Shown here one piece after another: positions 33,275 to 46,372 of a DNA stretch of 64,000 nucleotides. This DNA is from Edaphochlamys debaryana (Eukaryota; Chlorophyta; Chlorophyceae; Chlamydomonadales): the NCBI GenBank assembly GCA_016858145.1, contig JAEHOE010000124.1, positions 248,001 to 312,000 on the forward strand, read 5' to 3'. How positions within the stretch are numbered: the stretch's first letter is position 1; every line of letters starts with the position of its first letter. The notes under the pieces are model-generated. The model searched no databases. It was not told the origin of the DNA and worked only from the letters and a program-made list of their open reading frames with translations. The translations under genes were made by a program, and so were the position numbers.

Positions 33275-35132
33275 AGCGAGGGGTGGCTGGGGGCGGGGGT
33301 GCAGTCTAGGACACATACCGCAGCCAGGAAGGCGGGAAGCGGGGGACAGAGGCACACATCAAGTGATGAAGCATGCAACCTGGCTAGCTAGCTAGCCGGG
33401 AGGCGCTCTCCTCAATCTGACTCCCTCCTGTCCTGGGGGGATCAAGACGGGGCTTGCGGTAGGCACACCCATGCACAGCCACCTGTGGGCCCCGCTGGGC
33501 CCAGCCCCGCTGGGCTTCGTCCTCCCCTTGCGGCACAGCCCAGCTGCACTGCAGCACAGCAGCCTGGGGTACCTCCCTGTAAGACGAGCACAAGGGAAGA
33601 GAACATGCATGTGAAGGCGCGCGGAGGCAGTGGCCTGGCCCCGCCCCTCTGCGCTCAGCTGGACCCGTGGGCCAGTGTCATCGAGCCAGGCTTGCAGCTG
33701 ACGCCCAACACTTAACCCCTCTCTGGAGTGCTGCAATGCCACATATCACTCAACACGACTCCCGGGCTTACGAATGCTCCGCGACCGCCACCGGCGCCAC
33801 CACTCCGAGTCCAATTTGGCATCAAGCTTCTCTTCCCACGAGCCTCCCAGGCCCCCTTCCCCCCGCGATGTGCTATATATAGTACACCGATAGGTGTAGA
33901 GCGAGCTGCACGCACGCAGGGTCGCTCCCGCGGAAGTCGGAATTGCGTCGGCCGACCCATCGCGGCGCCGCCTTTGCAGACGCGCCGTGCACGGATATGC
34001 TGAGCACTGTATGGCGAGTGCTTTGTGATAGCGCATCGGTTGCGGTGCAAGCGGCTGCACGTTCGGCGCCGACCGATTGACACGTACCCGCGACTCCCTG
34101 AGTTGCCCCCGCTTCCGTCGGCACTTGGAGCCACAAGCTCATCATTGCGCTATGTTACAAAAGCTGTTTACGTCGTGGAAGCGACGTAGGCTGCAGCAGG
34201 TCGGATCGGCGTACAGCAGGTGTGCAGCTATGGGGGTCCTACCTTCACCAGAGGGAATCCACCTATCATCCCCGCGCATTGGCCCCACTTTCGCCCGGTC
34301 GGGCCCCCCTGGGCCCCATGTGGGCCTTCCCTTCCCCCCCGGAATGTCATGGTCGCTATCTTGTACGGTGGGTGTCTTGATATTGGCTGTCTTGGAGCTT
34401 GGTGACGCGCAAGGCGCGGTGGTGGTGCGGGAGGCTCAAAATGCCCTCCCTTGCCCCGCCTGGGGAGTGACCCTGAAGGGCCCTGGCCCCAGATCTGGGC
34501 AGGGGTGAACGGCATCTGTCGTACACGATCCTACCAGGGATCGAACCTGGAATCTCCGGTTCCGTAGACCGGCGCTTTATCCATTAAGCCATAGGACCCT
34601 GATCTCATCATCTCACTGGGGACACCCCAGCTACTGCTTAACGGCCGCCGAGGATCTCACTCGGGACGATATACGGAACACAACATGCCATTCATGCGTG
34701 CGATCGCAAACACACCAACAAAACGCAGCGCAAAACAACAGAGCTTCAGCAGGGCCAGCAGGCCCGGCAGGCGCAGGGGGCGCTCCAGACGCCAGGAGGG
34801 GCCCAAAGCAGAAGCAAGGAAGCACGCGCGCGGACCTGCCGACGCACACACGCCGCTGCTCAAGCCAGGCTCCGGTCCAAGCGCCAGGCTGCTAAGCCCT
34901 GCAGCCAGCGCCGGCTGCAAGAGAGCGAAGAGCTTGCTGGCAAGAAGCCCCTGCCGCAAGGGTGCACGGCAGCTGCCAAGGCTGGGCAGAAGCGCCTGGC
35001 TCAGCAGCCAGCAGGAGGCGCCAGGCTCACCTCGCTCAGCAGCACTCAGCAGCATCAGAGCCTTGCATGTGCGTCTGGACTATAACCACAGCCTGCGCGG
35101 GTGACCTGTGGGGCCAAAGCGGGATGAAGAAG
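33275..35132. repeat. Array unit 7, A (1858 bp)
   Basis: Standard-length A unit. Confidence 0.95.
34526..34598 (-). tRNA. tRNA-Arg(ACG)
   Basis: Identical to the reference copy. Confidence 0.95.
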
Positions 35133-35283
35133 TCCTCGGTGGTTACAATGAGGGACCCCAGCGGGGTACACGGCAGCTGAACGCCGTGGTTTGACAGCCA
35201 ACCTCACGGGCTTACCCCCTGCAAGCCAGCACGCCGCCCCCTAGCTTGAACGGCAGGGCCCCTACCCGGGCTCCAGAAGAGAT

Positions 35284-35643
35284 CTAGTGAAGACCATCCA
35301 TCACCTCAACGTGGGGCATGTAACGCACATCTCCCTCCTCAGTCACGGCCAAAAAGGGGTGGTCCTCAGGCACCGTGTCCCAATCTGCCGGGGCTGACCC
35401 CACCCCGGCAAAGCACTGAAGGCGCGCTTCAAGCTCTCCCCTCGCCAGCGCCCTTGCCTGCATGATCAGACCCTGTGCACCCCGATGCGCGTACTTGTAG
35501 CGTCGTGCTTGCTCCATGGCCCCAACGGCGGCCAAGCACACCACATCCCAAACTTGCTGCTGAATGCCCGCGGGGGCCTGCACCAACCAAACCTCATGCC
35601 TCTTGACTGCCCGACCAATCGCATCGCTCAATCTTGTGCGCAC
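35284..35643 (-). pseudogene. Retroelement-like open frame in cassette B
   Basis: Protein sequence identical to the frame at 27194-27553. Confidence 0.4.
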
Positions 35644-35983
35644 TGCCGCTGCAGCAGGTCGGATCGGCGTACAGCAGGTGTGCAGCTATGGGGGTTCTAC
35701 CTTCACCAGAGGGAATCCACCTATCATCCCCGCGCATTGGCCCCACTTTCGCCCGGTCGGGCCCCCCTGGGCCCCATGTGGGCCTCCCCTTCCCCCCCGG
35801 AATGTCATGGTCGCTATCTTGTACGGTGGGTGTCTTGATATTGGCTGTCTTGGAGCTTGGTGACGCGCAAGGCGCGGTGGTGGTGCGGGAGGCTCAAAAT
35901 GCCCTCCCTTGCCCCGCCTGGGGAGTGACCCTGAAGGGCCCTGGCCCCAGATCTGGGCAGGGGTGAACGGCATCTGTCGTACA

Positions 35984-36056
35984 CGATCCTACCAGGGATC
36001 GAACCTGGAATCTCCGGTTCCGTAGACCGGCGCTTTATCCATTAAGCCATAGGACC
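35984..36056 (-). tRNA. tRNA-Arg(ACG)
   Basis: Identical to the reference copy. Confidence 0.95.
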
Positions 36057-36590
36057 CTGATCTCATCATCTCACTGGGGACACCCCAGCTACTGCTTAAT
36101 GGCCGCCGAGGATCTCACTCGGGACGATATACGGAACACAACATGCCATTCATGCGTGCGATCGCAAACACACCAACAAAACGCAGCGCAAAACAACAGA
36201 GCTTCAGCAGGGCCAGCAGGCCCGGCAGGCGCAGGGGGCGCTCCAGACGCCAGGAGGGGACCAAAGCAGAAGCAAGGAAGCACGCGCGCGGACCCGCCGA
36301 CGCACACACGCCGCTGCTCAAGCCAGGCTCCGGTCCAAGCGCCAGGCTGCTAAGCCCTGCAGCCAGCGCCGGCTGCAAGAGAGCGAAGAGCTTGCTGGCA
36401 AGAAACCCCTGCCGCAAGGGTGCACGGCAGCTGCCAAGGCTGGGCAGAAGCGCCTGGCTCAGCAGCCAGCAGGAGGCGCCAGGCTCACCTCGCTCAGCAG
36501 CACTCAGCAGCATCAGAGCCTTGCATGTGCGTCTGGACTATAACCACAGCCTGCGCGGGTGACCTGTGGGGCCAAAGCGGGATGAAGAAG

Positions 36591-38448
36591 AGCGAGGGGT
36601 GGCTGGGGGCGGGGGTGCAGTCTAGGACACATACCGCAGCCAGGAAGGCGGGAAGCGGGGGACAGAGGCACACATCAAGTGATGAAGCATGCAACCTGGC
36701 TAGCTAGCTAGCCGGGAGGCGCTCTCCTCAATCTGACTCCCTCCTGTCCTGGGGGGATCAAGACGGGGCTTGCGGTAGGCACACCCATGCACAGCCACCT
36801 GTGGGCCCCGCTGGGCCCAGCCCCGCTGGGCTTCGTCCTCCCCTTGCGGCACAGCCCAGCTGCACTGCAGCACAGCAGCCTGGGGTACCTCCCTGTAAGA
36901 CGAGCACAAGGGAAGAGAACATGCATGTGAAGGCGCGCGGAGGCAGTGGCCTGGCCCCGCCCCTCTGCGCTCAGCTGGACCCGTGGGCCAGTGTCATCGA
37001 GCCAGGCTTGCAGCTGACGCCCAACACTTAACCCCTCTCTGGAGTGCTGCAATGCCACATATCACTCAACACGACTCCCGGGCTTACGAATGCTCCGCGA
37101 CCGCCACCGGCGCCACCACTCCGAGTCCAATTTGGCATCAAGCTTCTCTTCCCACGAGCCTCCCAGGCCCCCTTCCCCCCGCGATGTGCTATATATAGTA
37201 CACCGATAGGTGTAGAGCGAGCTGCACGCACGCAGGGTCGCTCCCGCGGAAGTCGGAATTGCGTCGGCCGACCCATCGCGGCGCCGCCTTTGCAGACGCG
37301 CCGTGCACGGATATGCTGAGCACTGTATGGCGAGTGCTTTGTGATAGCGCATCGGTTGCGGTGCAAGCGGCTGCACGTTCGGCGCCGACCGATTGACACG
37401 TACCCGCGACTCCCTGAGTTGCCCCCGCTTCCGTCGGCACTTGGAGCCACAAGCTCATCATTGCGCTATGTTACAAAAGCTGTTTACGTCGTGGAAGCGA
37501 CGTAGGCTGCAGCAGGTCGGACCGGCGTACAGCAGGTGTGCAGCTATGGGGGTCCTACCTTCACCAGAGGGAATCCACCTATCATCCCCGCGCATTGGCC
37601 CCACTTTCGCCCGGTCGGGCCCCCCTGGGCCCCATGTGGGCCTTCCCTTCCCCCCCGGAATGTCATGGTCGCTATCTTGTACGGTGGGTGTCTTGATATT
37701 GGCTGTCTTGGAGCTTGGTGACGCGCAAGGCGCGGTGGTGGTGCGGGAGGCTCAAAATGCCCTCCCTTGCCCCGCCTGGGGAGTGACCCTGAAGGGCCCT
37801 GGCCCCAGATCTGGGCAGGGGTGAACGGCATCTGTCGTACACGATCCTACCAGGGATCGAATCTGGAATCTCCGGTTCCGTAGACCGGCGCTTTATCCAT
37901 TAAGCCATAGGACCCTGATCTCATCATCTCACTGGGGACACCCCAGCTACTGCTTAATGGCCGACGAGGATCTCACTCGGGACGATATACGGAACACAAC
38001 ATGCCATTCATGCGTGCGATCGCAAACACACCAACAAAACGCAGCGCAAAACAACAGAGCTTCAGCAGGGCCAGCAGGCCCGGCAGGCGCAGGGGGCGCT
38101 CCAGACGCCAGGAGGGGCCCAAAGCAGAAGCAAGGAAGCACGCGCGCGGACCCGCCGACGCACACACGCCGCTGCTCAAGCCAGGCTCCGGTCCAAGCGC
38201 CAGGCTGCTAAGCCCTGCAGCCAGCGCCGGCTGCAAGAGAGCGAAGAGCTTGCTGGCAAGAAACCCCTGCCGCAAGGGTGCACGGCAGCTGCCAAGGCTG
38301 GGCAGAAGCGCCTGGCTCAGCAGCCAGCAGGAGGCGCCAGGCTCACCTCGCTCAGCAGCACTCAGCAGCATCAGAGCCTTGCATGTGCGTCTGGACTATA
38401 ACCACAGCCTGCGCGGGTGACCTGTGGGGCCAAAGCGGGATGAAGAAG
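36591..38448. repeat. Array unit 9, A (1858 bp)
   Basis: A unit with the G53A tRNA variant. Confidence 0.95.
37842..37914 (-). tRNA. tRNA-Arg(ACG), variant with G53A
   Basis: Same T-stem/B-box change as at 27894-27966. Confidence 0.75.
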
Positions 38449-40306
38449 AGCGAGGGGTGGCTGGGGGCGGGGGTGCAGTCTAGGACACATACCGCAGCCA
38501 GGAAGGCGGGAAGCGGGGGACAGAGGCACACATCAAGTGATGAAGCATGCAACCTGGCTAGCTAGCTAGCCGGGAGGCGCTCTCCTCAATCTGACTCCCT
38601 CCTGTCCTGGGGGGATCAAGACGGGGCTTGCGGTAGGCACACCCATGCACAGCCACCTGTGGGCCCCGCTGGGCCCAGCCCCGCTGGGCTTCGTCCTCCC
38701 CTTGCGGCACAGCCCAGCTGCACTGCAGCACAGCAGCCTGGGGTACCTCCCTGTAAGACGAGCACAAGGGAAGAGAACATGCATGTGAAGGCGCGCGGAG
38801 GCAGTGGCCTGGCCCCGCCCCTCTGCGCTCAGCTGGACCCGTGGGCCAGTGTCATCGAGCCAGGCTTGCAGCTGACGCCCAACACTTAACCCCTCTCTGG
38901 AGTGCTGCAATGCCACATATCACTCAACACGACTCCCGGGCTTACGAATGCTCCGCGACCGCCACCGGCGCCACCACTCCGAGTCCAATTTGGCATCAAG
39001 CTTCTCTTCCCACGAGCCTCCCAGGCCCCCTTCCCCCCGCGATGTGCTATATATAGTACACCGATAGGTGTAGAGCGAGCTGCACGCACGCAGGGTCGCT
39101 CCCGCGGAAGTCGGAATTGCGTCGGCCGACCCATCGCGGCGCCGCCTTTGCAGACGCGCCGTGCACGGATATGCTGAGCACTGTATGGCGAGTGCTTTGT
39201 GATAGCGCATCGGTTGCGGTGCAAGCGGCTGCACGTTCGGCGCCGACCGATTGACACGTACCCGCGACTCCCTGAGTTGCCCCCGCTTCCGTCGGCACTT
39301 GGAGCCACAAGCTCATCATTGCGCTATGTTACAAAAGCTGTTTACGTCGTGGAAGCGACGTAGGCTGCAGCAGGTCGGACCGGCGTACAGCAGGTGTGCA
39401 GCTATGGGGGTCCTACCTTCACCAGAGGGAATCCACCTATCATCCCCGCGCATTGGCCCCACTTTCGCCCGGTCGGGCCCCCCTGGGCCCCATGTGGGCC
39501 TTCCCTTCCCCCCCGGAATGTCATGGTCGCTATCTTGTACGGTGGGCGTCTTGATATTGGCTGTCTTGGAGCTTGGTGACGCGCAAGGCGCGGTGGTGGT
39601 GCGGGAGGCTCAAAATGCCCTCCCTTGCCCCGCCTGGGGAGTGACCCTGAAGGGCCCTGGCCCCAGATCTGGGCAGGGGTGAACGGCATCTGTCGTACAC
39701 GATCCTACCAGGGATCGAACCTGGAATCTCCGGTTCCGTAGACCGGCGCTTTATCCATTAAGCCATAGGACCCTGATCTCATCATCTCACTGGGGACACC
39801 CCAGCTACTGCTTAACGGCCGCCGAGGATCTCACTCGGGACGATATACGGAACACAACATGCCATTCATGCGTGCGATCGCAAACACACCAACAAAACGC
39901 AGCGCAAAACAACAGAGCTTCAGCAGGGCCAGCAGGCCCGGCAGGCGCAGGGGGCGCTCCAGACGCCAGGAGGGGCCCAAAGCAGAAGCAAGGAAGCACG
40001 CGCGCGGACCTGCCGACGCACACACGCCGCTGCTCAAGCCAGGCTCCGGTCCAAGCGCCAGGCTGCTAAGCCCTGCAGCCAGCGCCGGCTGCAAGAGAGC
40101 GAAGAGCTTGCTGGCAAGAAGCCCCTGCCGCAAGGGTGCACGGCAGCTGCCAAGGCTGGGCAGAAGCGCCTGGCTCAGCAGCCAGCAGGAGGCGCCAGGC
40201 TCACCTCGCTCAGCAGCACTCAGCAGCATCAGAGCCTTGCATGTGCGTCTGGACTATAACCACAGCCTGCGCGGGTGACCTGTGGGGCCAAAGCGGGATG
40301 AAGAAG
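38449..40306. repeat. Array unit 10, A (1858 bp)
   Basis: Standard-length A unit. Confidence 0.95.
39700..39772 (-). tRNA. tRNA-Arg(ACG)
   Basis: Identical to the reference copy. Confidence 0.95.
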
Positions 40307-40457
40307 TCCTCGGTGGTTACAATGAGGGACCCCAGCGGGGTACACGGCAGCTGAACGCCGTGGTTTGACAGCCAACCTCACGGGCTTACCCCCTGCAAGC
40401 CAGCACGCCGCCCCCTAGCTTGAACGGCAGGGCCCCTACCCGGGCTCCAGAAGAGAT

Positions 40458-40817
40458 CTAGTGAAGACCATCCATCACCTCAACGTGGGGCATGTAACGC
40501 ACATCTCCCTCCTCAGTCACGGCCAAAAAGGGGTGGTCCTCAGGCACCGTGTCCCAATCTGCCGGGGCTGACCCCACCCCGGCAAAGCACTGAAGGCGCG
40601 CTTCAAGCTCTCCCCTCGCCAGCGCCCTTGCCTGCATGATCAGACCCTGTGCACCCCGATGCGCGTACTTGTAGCGTCGTGCTTGCTCCATGGCCCCAAC
40701 GGCGGCCAAGCACACCACATCCCAAACTTGCTGCTGAATGCCCGCGGGGGCCTGCACCAACCAAACCTCATGCCTCTTGACTGCCCGACCAATCGCATCG
40801 CTCAATCTTGTGCGCAC
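40458..40817 (-). pseudogene. Retroelement-like open frame in cassette B
   Basis: Protein sequence identical to the frame at 27194-27553. Confidence 0.4.
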
Positions 40818-41157
40818 TGCCGCTGCAGCAGGTCGGATCGGCGTACAGCAGGTGTGCAGCTATGGGGGTCCTACCTTCACCAGAGGGAATCCACCTATCA
40901 TCCCCGCGCATTGGCCCCACTTTCGCCCGGTCGGGCCCCCCTGGGCCCCATGTGGGCCTCCCCTTCCCCCCCGGAATGTCATGGTCGCTATCTTGTACGG
41001 TGGGTGTCTTGATATTGGCTGACTTGGAGCTTGGTGACGCGCAAGGCGCGGTGGTGGTGCGGGAGGCTCAAAATGCCCTCCCTTGCCCCGCCTGGGGGGT
41101 GACCCTGAAGGGCCCTGGCCCCAGATCTGGGCAGGGGTGAACGGCATCTGTCGTACA

Positions 41158-41230
41158 CGATCCTACCAGGGATCGAACCTGGAATCTCCGGTTCCGTAGA
41201 CCGGCGCTTTATCCATTAAGCCATAGGACC
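41158..41230 (-). tRNA. tRNA-Arg(ACG)
   Basis: Identical to the reference copy. Confidence 0.95.
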
Positions 41231-41906
41231 CTGATCTCATCATCTCACTGGGGACACCCCAGCTACTGCTTAACGGCCGCCGAGGATCTCACTCGGGACG
41301 ATATACGGAACACAACATGCGTGCGATCGCAAACACACCAACAAAACGCAGCGCAAAACAACAGAGCTTCAGCAGGGCCAGCAGGCCCGGCAGGCGCAGG
41401 GGGCGCTCCAGACGCCAGGAGGGGCCCAAAGCAGAAGCAAGGAAGCACGCGCGCGGACCTGCCGACGCACACACGCCGCTGCTCAAGCCAGGCTCCGGTC
41501 CAAGCGCCAGGCTGCTAAGCCCTGCAGCCAGCGCCGGCTGCAAGAGAGCGAAGAGCTTGCTGGCAAGAAGCCCCTGCCGCAAGGGTGCACGGCAGCTGCC
41601 AAGGCTGGGCAGAAGCGCCTGGCTCAGCAGCCAGCAGGAGGCGCCAGGCTCACCTCGCTCAGCAGCACTCAGCAGCATCAGAGCCTTGCATGTGCGTCTG
41701 GACTATAACCACAGCCTGCGCGGGTGACCTGTGGGGCCAAAGCGGGATGAAGAAGTCCTCGGTGGTTACAATGAGGGACCCCAGCGGGGTACACGGCAGC
41801 TGAACGCCGTGGTTTGACAGCCAACCTCACGGGCTTACCCCCTGCAAGCCAGCACGCCGCCCCCTAGCTTGAACGGCAGGGCCCCTACCCGGGCTCCAGA
41901 AGAGAT

Positions 41907-42266
41907 CTAGTGAAGACCATCCATCACCTCAACGTGGGGCATGTAACGCACATCTCCCTCCTCAGTCACGGCCAAAAAGGGGTGGTCCTCAGGCACCGTG
42001 TCCCAATCTGCCGGGGCTGACCCCACCCCGGCAAAGCACTGAAGGCGCGCTTCAAGCTCTCCCCTCGCCAGCGCCCTTGCCTGCATGATCAGACCCTGTG
42101 CACCCCGATGCGCGTACTTGTAGCGTCGTGCTTGCTCCATGGCCCCAACGGCGGCCAAGCACACCACATCCCAAACTTGCTGCTGAATGCCCGCGGGGGC
42201 CTGCACCAACCAAACCTCATGCCTCTTGACTGCCCGACCAATCGCATCGCTCAATCTTGTGCGCAC
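41907..42266 (-). pseudogene. Retroelement-like open frame in cassette B
   Basis: Protein sequence identical to the frame at 27194-27553. Confidence 0.4.
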
Positions 42267-42606
42267 TGCCGCTGCAGCAGGTCGGATCGGCGTACAGCAG
42301 GTGTGCAGCTATGGGGGTCCTACCTTCACCAGAGGGAATCCACCTATCATCCCCGCGCATTGGCCCCACTTTCGCCCGGTCGGGCCCCCCTGGGCCCCAT
42401 GTGGGCCTCCCCTTCCCCCCCGGAATGTCATGGTCGCTATCTTGTACGGTGGGTGTCTTGATATTGGCTGACTTGGAGCTTGGTGACGTGCAAGGCGCGG
42501 TGGTGGTGCGGGAGGCTCAAAATGCCCTCCCTTGCCCCGCCTGGGGAGTGACCCTGAAGGGCCCTGGCCCCAGATCTGGGCAGGGGTGAACGGCATCTGT
42601 CGTACA

Positions 42607-42679
42607 CGATCCTACCAGGGATCGAACCTGGAATCTCCGGTTCCGTAGACCGGCGCTTTATCCATTAAGCCATAGGACC
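42607..42679 (-). tRNA. tRNA-Arg(ACG), first of a duplicated pair
   Basis: Identical to the reference copy; 243 bp from its twin. Confidence 0.95.
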
Positions 42680-42849
42680 CTGATCTCATCATCTCATCTC
42701 TTGATATTGGCTGACTTGGAGCTTGGTGACGCGCAAGGCGCGGTGGTGGTGCGGGAGGCTCAAAATGCCCTCCCTTGCCCCGCCTGGGGAGTGACCCTGA
42801 AGGGCCCTGGCCCCAGATCTGGGCAGGGGTGAACGGCATCTGTCGTACA

Positions 42850-42922
42850 CGATCCTACCAGGGATCGAACCTGGAATCTCCGGTTCCGTAGACCGGCGCT
42901 TTATCCATTAAGCCATAGGACC
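42850..42922 (-). tRNA. tRNA-Arg(ACG), second of a duplicated pair
   Basis: Identical to the reference copy; this is the only unit with two tRNA genes. Confidence 0.95.
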
Positions 42923-43607
42923 CTGATCTCATCATCTCACTGGGGACACCCCAGCTACTGCTTAACGGCCGCCGAGGATCTCACTCGGGACGATATACGG
43001 AACACAACATGCCATTCATGCGTGCGATCGCAAACACACCAACAAAACGCAGCGCAAAACAACAGAGCTTCAGCAGGGCCAGCAGGCCCGGCAGGCGCAG
43101 GGGGCGCTCCAGACGCCAGGAGGGGCCCAAAGCAGAAGCAAGGAAGCACGCGCGCGGACCTGCCGACGCACACACGCCGCTGCTCAAGCCAGGCTCCGGT
43201 CCAAGCGCCAGGCTGCTAAGCCCTGCAGCCAGCGCCGGCTGCAAGAGAGCGAAGAGCTTGCTGGCAAGAAGCCCCTGCCGCAAGGGTGCACGGCAGCTGC
43301 CAAGGCTGGGCAGAAGCGCCTGGCTCAGCAGCCAGCAGGAGGCGCCAGGCTCACCTCGCTCAGCAGCACTCAGCAGCATCAGAGCCTTGCATGTGCGTCT
43401 GGACTATAACCACAGCCTGTGCGGGTGACCTGTGGGGCCAAAGCGGGATGAAGAAGTCCTCGGTGGTTACAATGAGGGACCCCAGCGGGGTACACGGCAG
43501 CTGAACGCCGTGGTTTGACAGCCAACCTCACGGGCTTACCCCCTGCAAGCCAGCACGCCGCCCCCTAGCTTGAACGGCAGGGCCCCTACCCGGGCTCCAG
43601 AAGAGAT

Positions 43608-43967
43608 CTAGTGAAGACCATCCATCACCTCAACGTGGGGCATGTAACGCACATCTCCCTCCTCAGTCACGGCCAAAAAGGGGTGGTCCTCAGGCACCGT
43701 GTCCCAATCTGCCGGGGCTGACCCCACCCCGGCAAAGCACTGAAGGCGCGCTTCAAGCTCTCCCCTCGCCAGCGCCCTTGCCTGCATGATCAGACCCTGT
43801 GCACCCCGATGCGCGTACTTGTAGCGTCGTGCTTGCTCCATGGCCCCAACGGCGGCCAAGCACACCACATCCCAAACTTGCTGCTGAATGCCCGCGGGGG
43901 CCTGCACCAACCAAACCTCATGCCTCTTGACTGCCCGACCAATCGCATCGCTCAATCTTGTGCGCAC
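43608..43967 (-). pseudogene. Retroelement-like open frame in cassette B
   Basis: Protein sequence identical to the frame at 27194-27553. Confidence 0.4.
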
Positions 43968-44307
43968 TGCCGCTGCAGCAGGTCGGATCGGCGTACAGCA
44001 GGTGTGCAGCTATGGGGGTCCTACCTTCACCAGAGGGAATCCACCTATCATCCCCGCGCATTGGCCCCACTTTCGCCCGGTCGGGCCCCCCTGGGCCCCA
44101 TGTGGGCCTCCCCTTCCCCCCCGGAATGTCATGGTCGCTATCTTGTACGGTGGGTGTCTTGATATTGGCTGACTTGGAGCTTGGTGACGCGCAAGGCGCG
44201 GTGGTGGTGCGGGAGGCTCAAAATGCCCTCCCTTGCCCCGCCTGGGGGGTGACCCTGAAGGGCCCTGGCCCCAGATCTGGGCAGGGGTGAACGGCATCTG
44301 TCGTACA

Positions 44308-44380
44308 CGATCCTACCAGGGATCGAACCTGGAATCTCTGGTTCCGTAGACCGGCGCTTTATCCATTAAGCCATAGGACC
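44308..44380 (-). tRNA. tRNA-Arg(ACG), variant with G42A
   Basis: Full length with one anticodon-stem mismatch (C28-A42; ACCAG instead of ACCGG). Both promoter boxes are intact, so it may still be transcribed. Confidence 0.8.
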
Positions 44381-45065
44381 CTGATCTCATCATCTCACTG
44401 GGGACACCCCAGCTACTGCTTAACGGCCGCCGAGGATCTCACTCGGGACGATATACGGAACACAACATGCCATTCATGCGTGCGATCGCAAACACACCAA
44501 CAAAACGCAGCGCAAAACAACAGAGCTTCAGCAGGGCCAGCAGGCCCGGCAGGCGCAGGGGGCGCTCCAGACGCCAGGAGGGGCCCAAAGCAGAAGCAAG
44601 GAAGCACGCGCGCGGACCTGCCGACGCACACACGCCGCTGCTCAAGCCAGGCTCCGGTCCAAGCGCCAGGCTGCTAAACCCTGCAGCCAGCGCCGGCTGC
44701 AAGAGAGCGAAGAGCTTGCTGGCAAGAAGCCCCTGCCGCAAGGGTGCACGGCAGCTGCCAAGGCTGGGCAGAAGCGCCTGGCTCAGCAGCCAGCAGGAGG
44801 CGCCAGGCTCACCTCGCTCAGCAGCACTCAGCAGCATCAGAGCCTTGCATGTGCGTCTGGACTATAACCACAGCCTGCGCGGGTGACCTGTGGGGCCAAA
44901 GCGGGATGAAGAAGTCCTCGGTGGTTACAATGAGGGACCCCAGCGGGGTACACGGCAGCTGAACGCCGTGGTTTGACAGCCAACCTCACGGGCTTACCCC
45001 CTGCAAGCCAGCACGCCGCCCCCTAGCTTGAACGGCAGGGCCCCTACCCGGGCTCCAGAAGAGAT

Positions 45066-45425
45066 CTAGTGAAGACCATCCATCACCTCAACGTGGGGCA
45101 TGTAACGCACATCTCCCTCCTCAGTCACGGCCAAAAAGGGGTGGTCCTCAGGCACCGTGTCCCAATCTGCCGGGGCTGACCCCACCCCGGCAAAGCACTG
45201 AAGGCGCGCTTCAAGCTCTCCCCTCGCCAGCGCCCTTGCCTGCATGATCAGACCCTGTGCACCCCGATGCGCGTACTTGTAGCGTCGTGCTTGCTCCATG
45301 GCCCCAACGGCGGCCAAGCACACCACATCCCAAACTTGCTGCTGAATGCCCGCGGGGGCCTGCACCAACCAAACCTCATGCCTCTTGACTGCCCGACCAA
45401 TCGCATCGCTCAATCTTGTGCGCAC
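45066..45425 (-). pseudogene. Retroelement-like open frame in cassette B
   Basis: Protein sequence identical to the frame at 27194-27553; last copy in the window. Confidence 0.4.
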
Positions 45426-45765
45426 TGCCGCTGCAGCAGGTCGGATCGGCGTACAGCAGGTGTGCAGCTATGGGGGTCCTACCTTCACCAGAGGGAATCC
45501 ACCTATCATCCCCGCGCATTGGCCCCACTTTCGCCCGGTCGGGCCCCCCTGGGCCCCATGTGGGCCTCCCCTTCCCCCCCGGAATGTCATGGTCGCTATC
45601 TTGTACGGTGGGTGTCTTGATATTGGCTGACTTGGAGCTTGGTGACGCGCAAGGCGCGGTGGTGGTGCGGGAGGCTCAAAATGCCCTCCCTTGCCCCGCC
45701 TGGGGAGTGACCCTGAAGGGCCCTGGCCCCAGATCTGGGCAGGGGTGAACGGCATCTGTCGTACA

Positions 45766-45838
45766 CGATCCTACCAGGGATCGAACCTGGAATCTCCGGT
45801 TCCGTAGACCGGCGCTTTATCCATTAAGCCATAGGACC
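45766..45838 (-). tRNA. tRNA-Arg(ACG)
   Basis: Identical to the reference copy. Confidence 0.95.
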
Positions 45839-46372
45839 CTGATCTCATCATCTCACTGGGGACACCCCAGCTACTGCTTAACGGCCGCCGAGGATCTCAC
45901 TCGGGACGATATACGGAACACAACATGCCATTCATGCGTGCGATCGCAAACACACCAACAAAACGCAGCGCAAAACAACAGAGCTTCAGCAGGGCCAGCA
46001 GGCCCGGCAGGCGCAGGGGGCGCTCCAGACGCCAGGAGGGGCCCAAAGCAGAAGCAAGGAAGCACGCGCGCGGACCCGCCGACGCACACACGCCGCTGCT
46101 CAAGCCAGGCTCCGGTCCAAGCGCCAGGCTGCTAAGCCCTGCAGCCAGCGCCGGCTGCAAGAGAGCGAAGAGCTTGCTGGCAAGAAACCCCTGCCGCAAG
46201 GGTGCACGGCAGCTGCCAAGGCTGGGCAGAAGCGCCTGGCTCAGCAGCCAGCAGGAGGCGCCAGGCTCACCTCGCTCAGCAGCACTCAGCAGCATCAGAG
46301 CCTTGCATGTGCGTCTGGACTATAACCACAGCCTGCGCGGGTGACCTGTGGGGCCAAAGCGGGATGAAGAAG

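Larger units (their letters stand above)
35133..36590. repeat. Array unit 8, B (1458 bp)
   Basis: Shares the GGGGACCAAAGC variant with unit 5; also has GGGGGTTCTACC in the core. Confidence 0.95.
40307..41755. repeat. Array unit 11, B (1449 bp)
   Basis: B unit with a 9-bp deletion near 41318 (ATGCCATTC repeat-like word lost). Confidence 0.95.
41756..43456. repeat. Array unit 12, B with internal 243-bp duplication (1701 bp)
   Basis: The segment holding the tRNA and its 3' flank is duplicated in tandem; the junction is CATCTCATCTCTTGATATT near 42690-42708. Confidence 0.95.
43457..44914. repeat. Array unit 13, B (1458 bp)
   Basis: Third of four consecutive B units. Confidence 0.95.
44915..46372. 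repeat. Array unit 14, B (1458 bp)
   Basis: Last B unit in the window. Confidence 0.95.
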
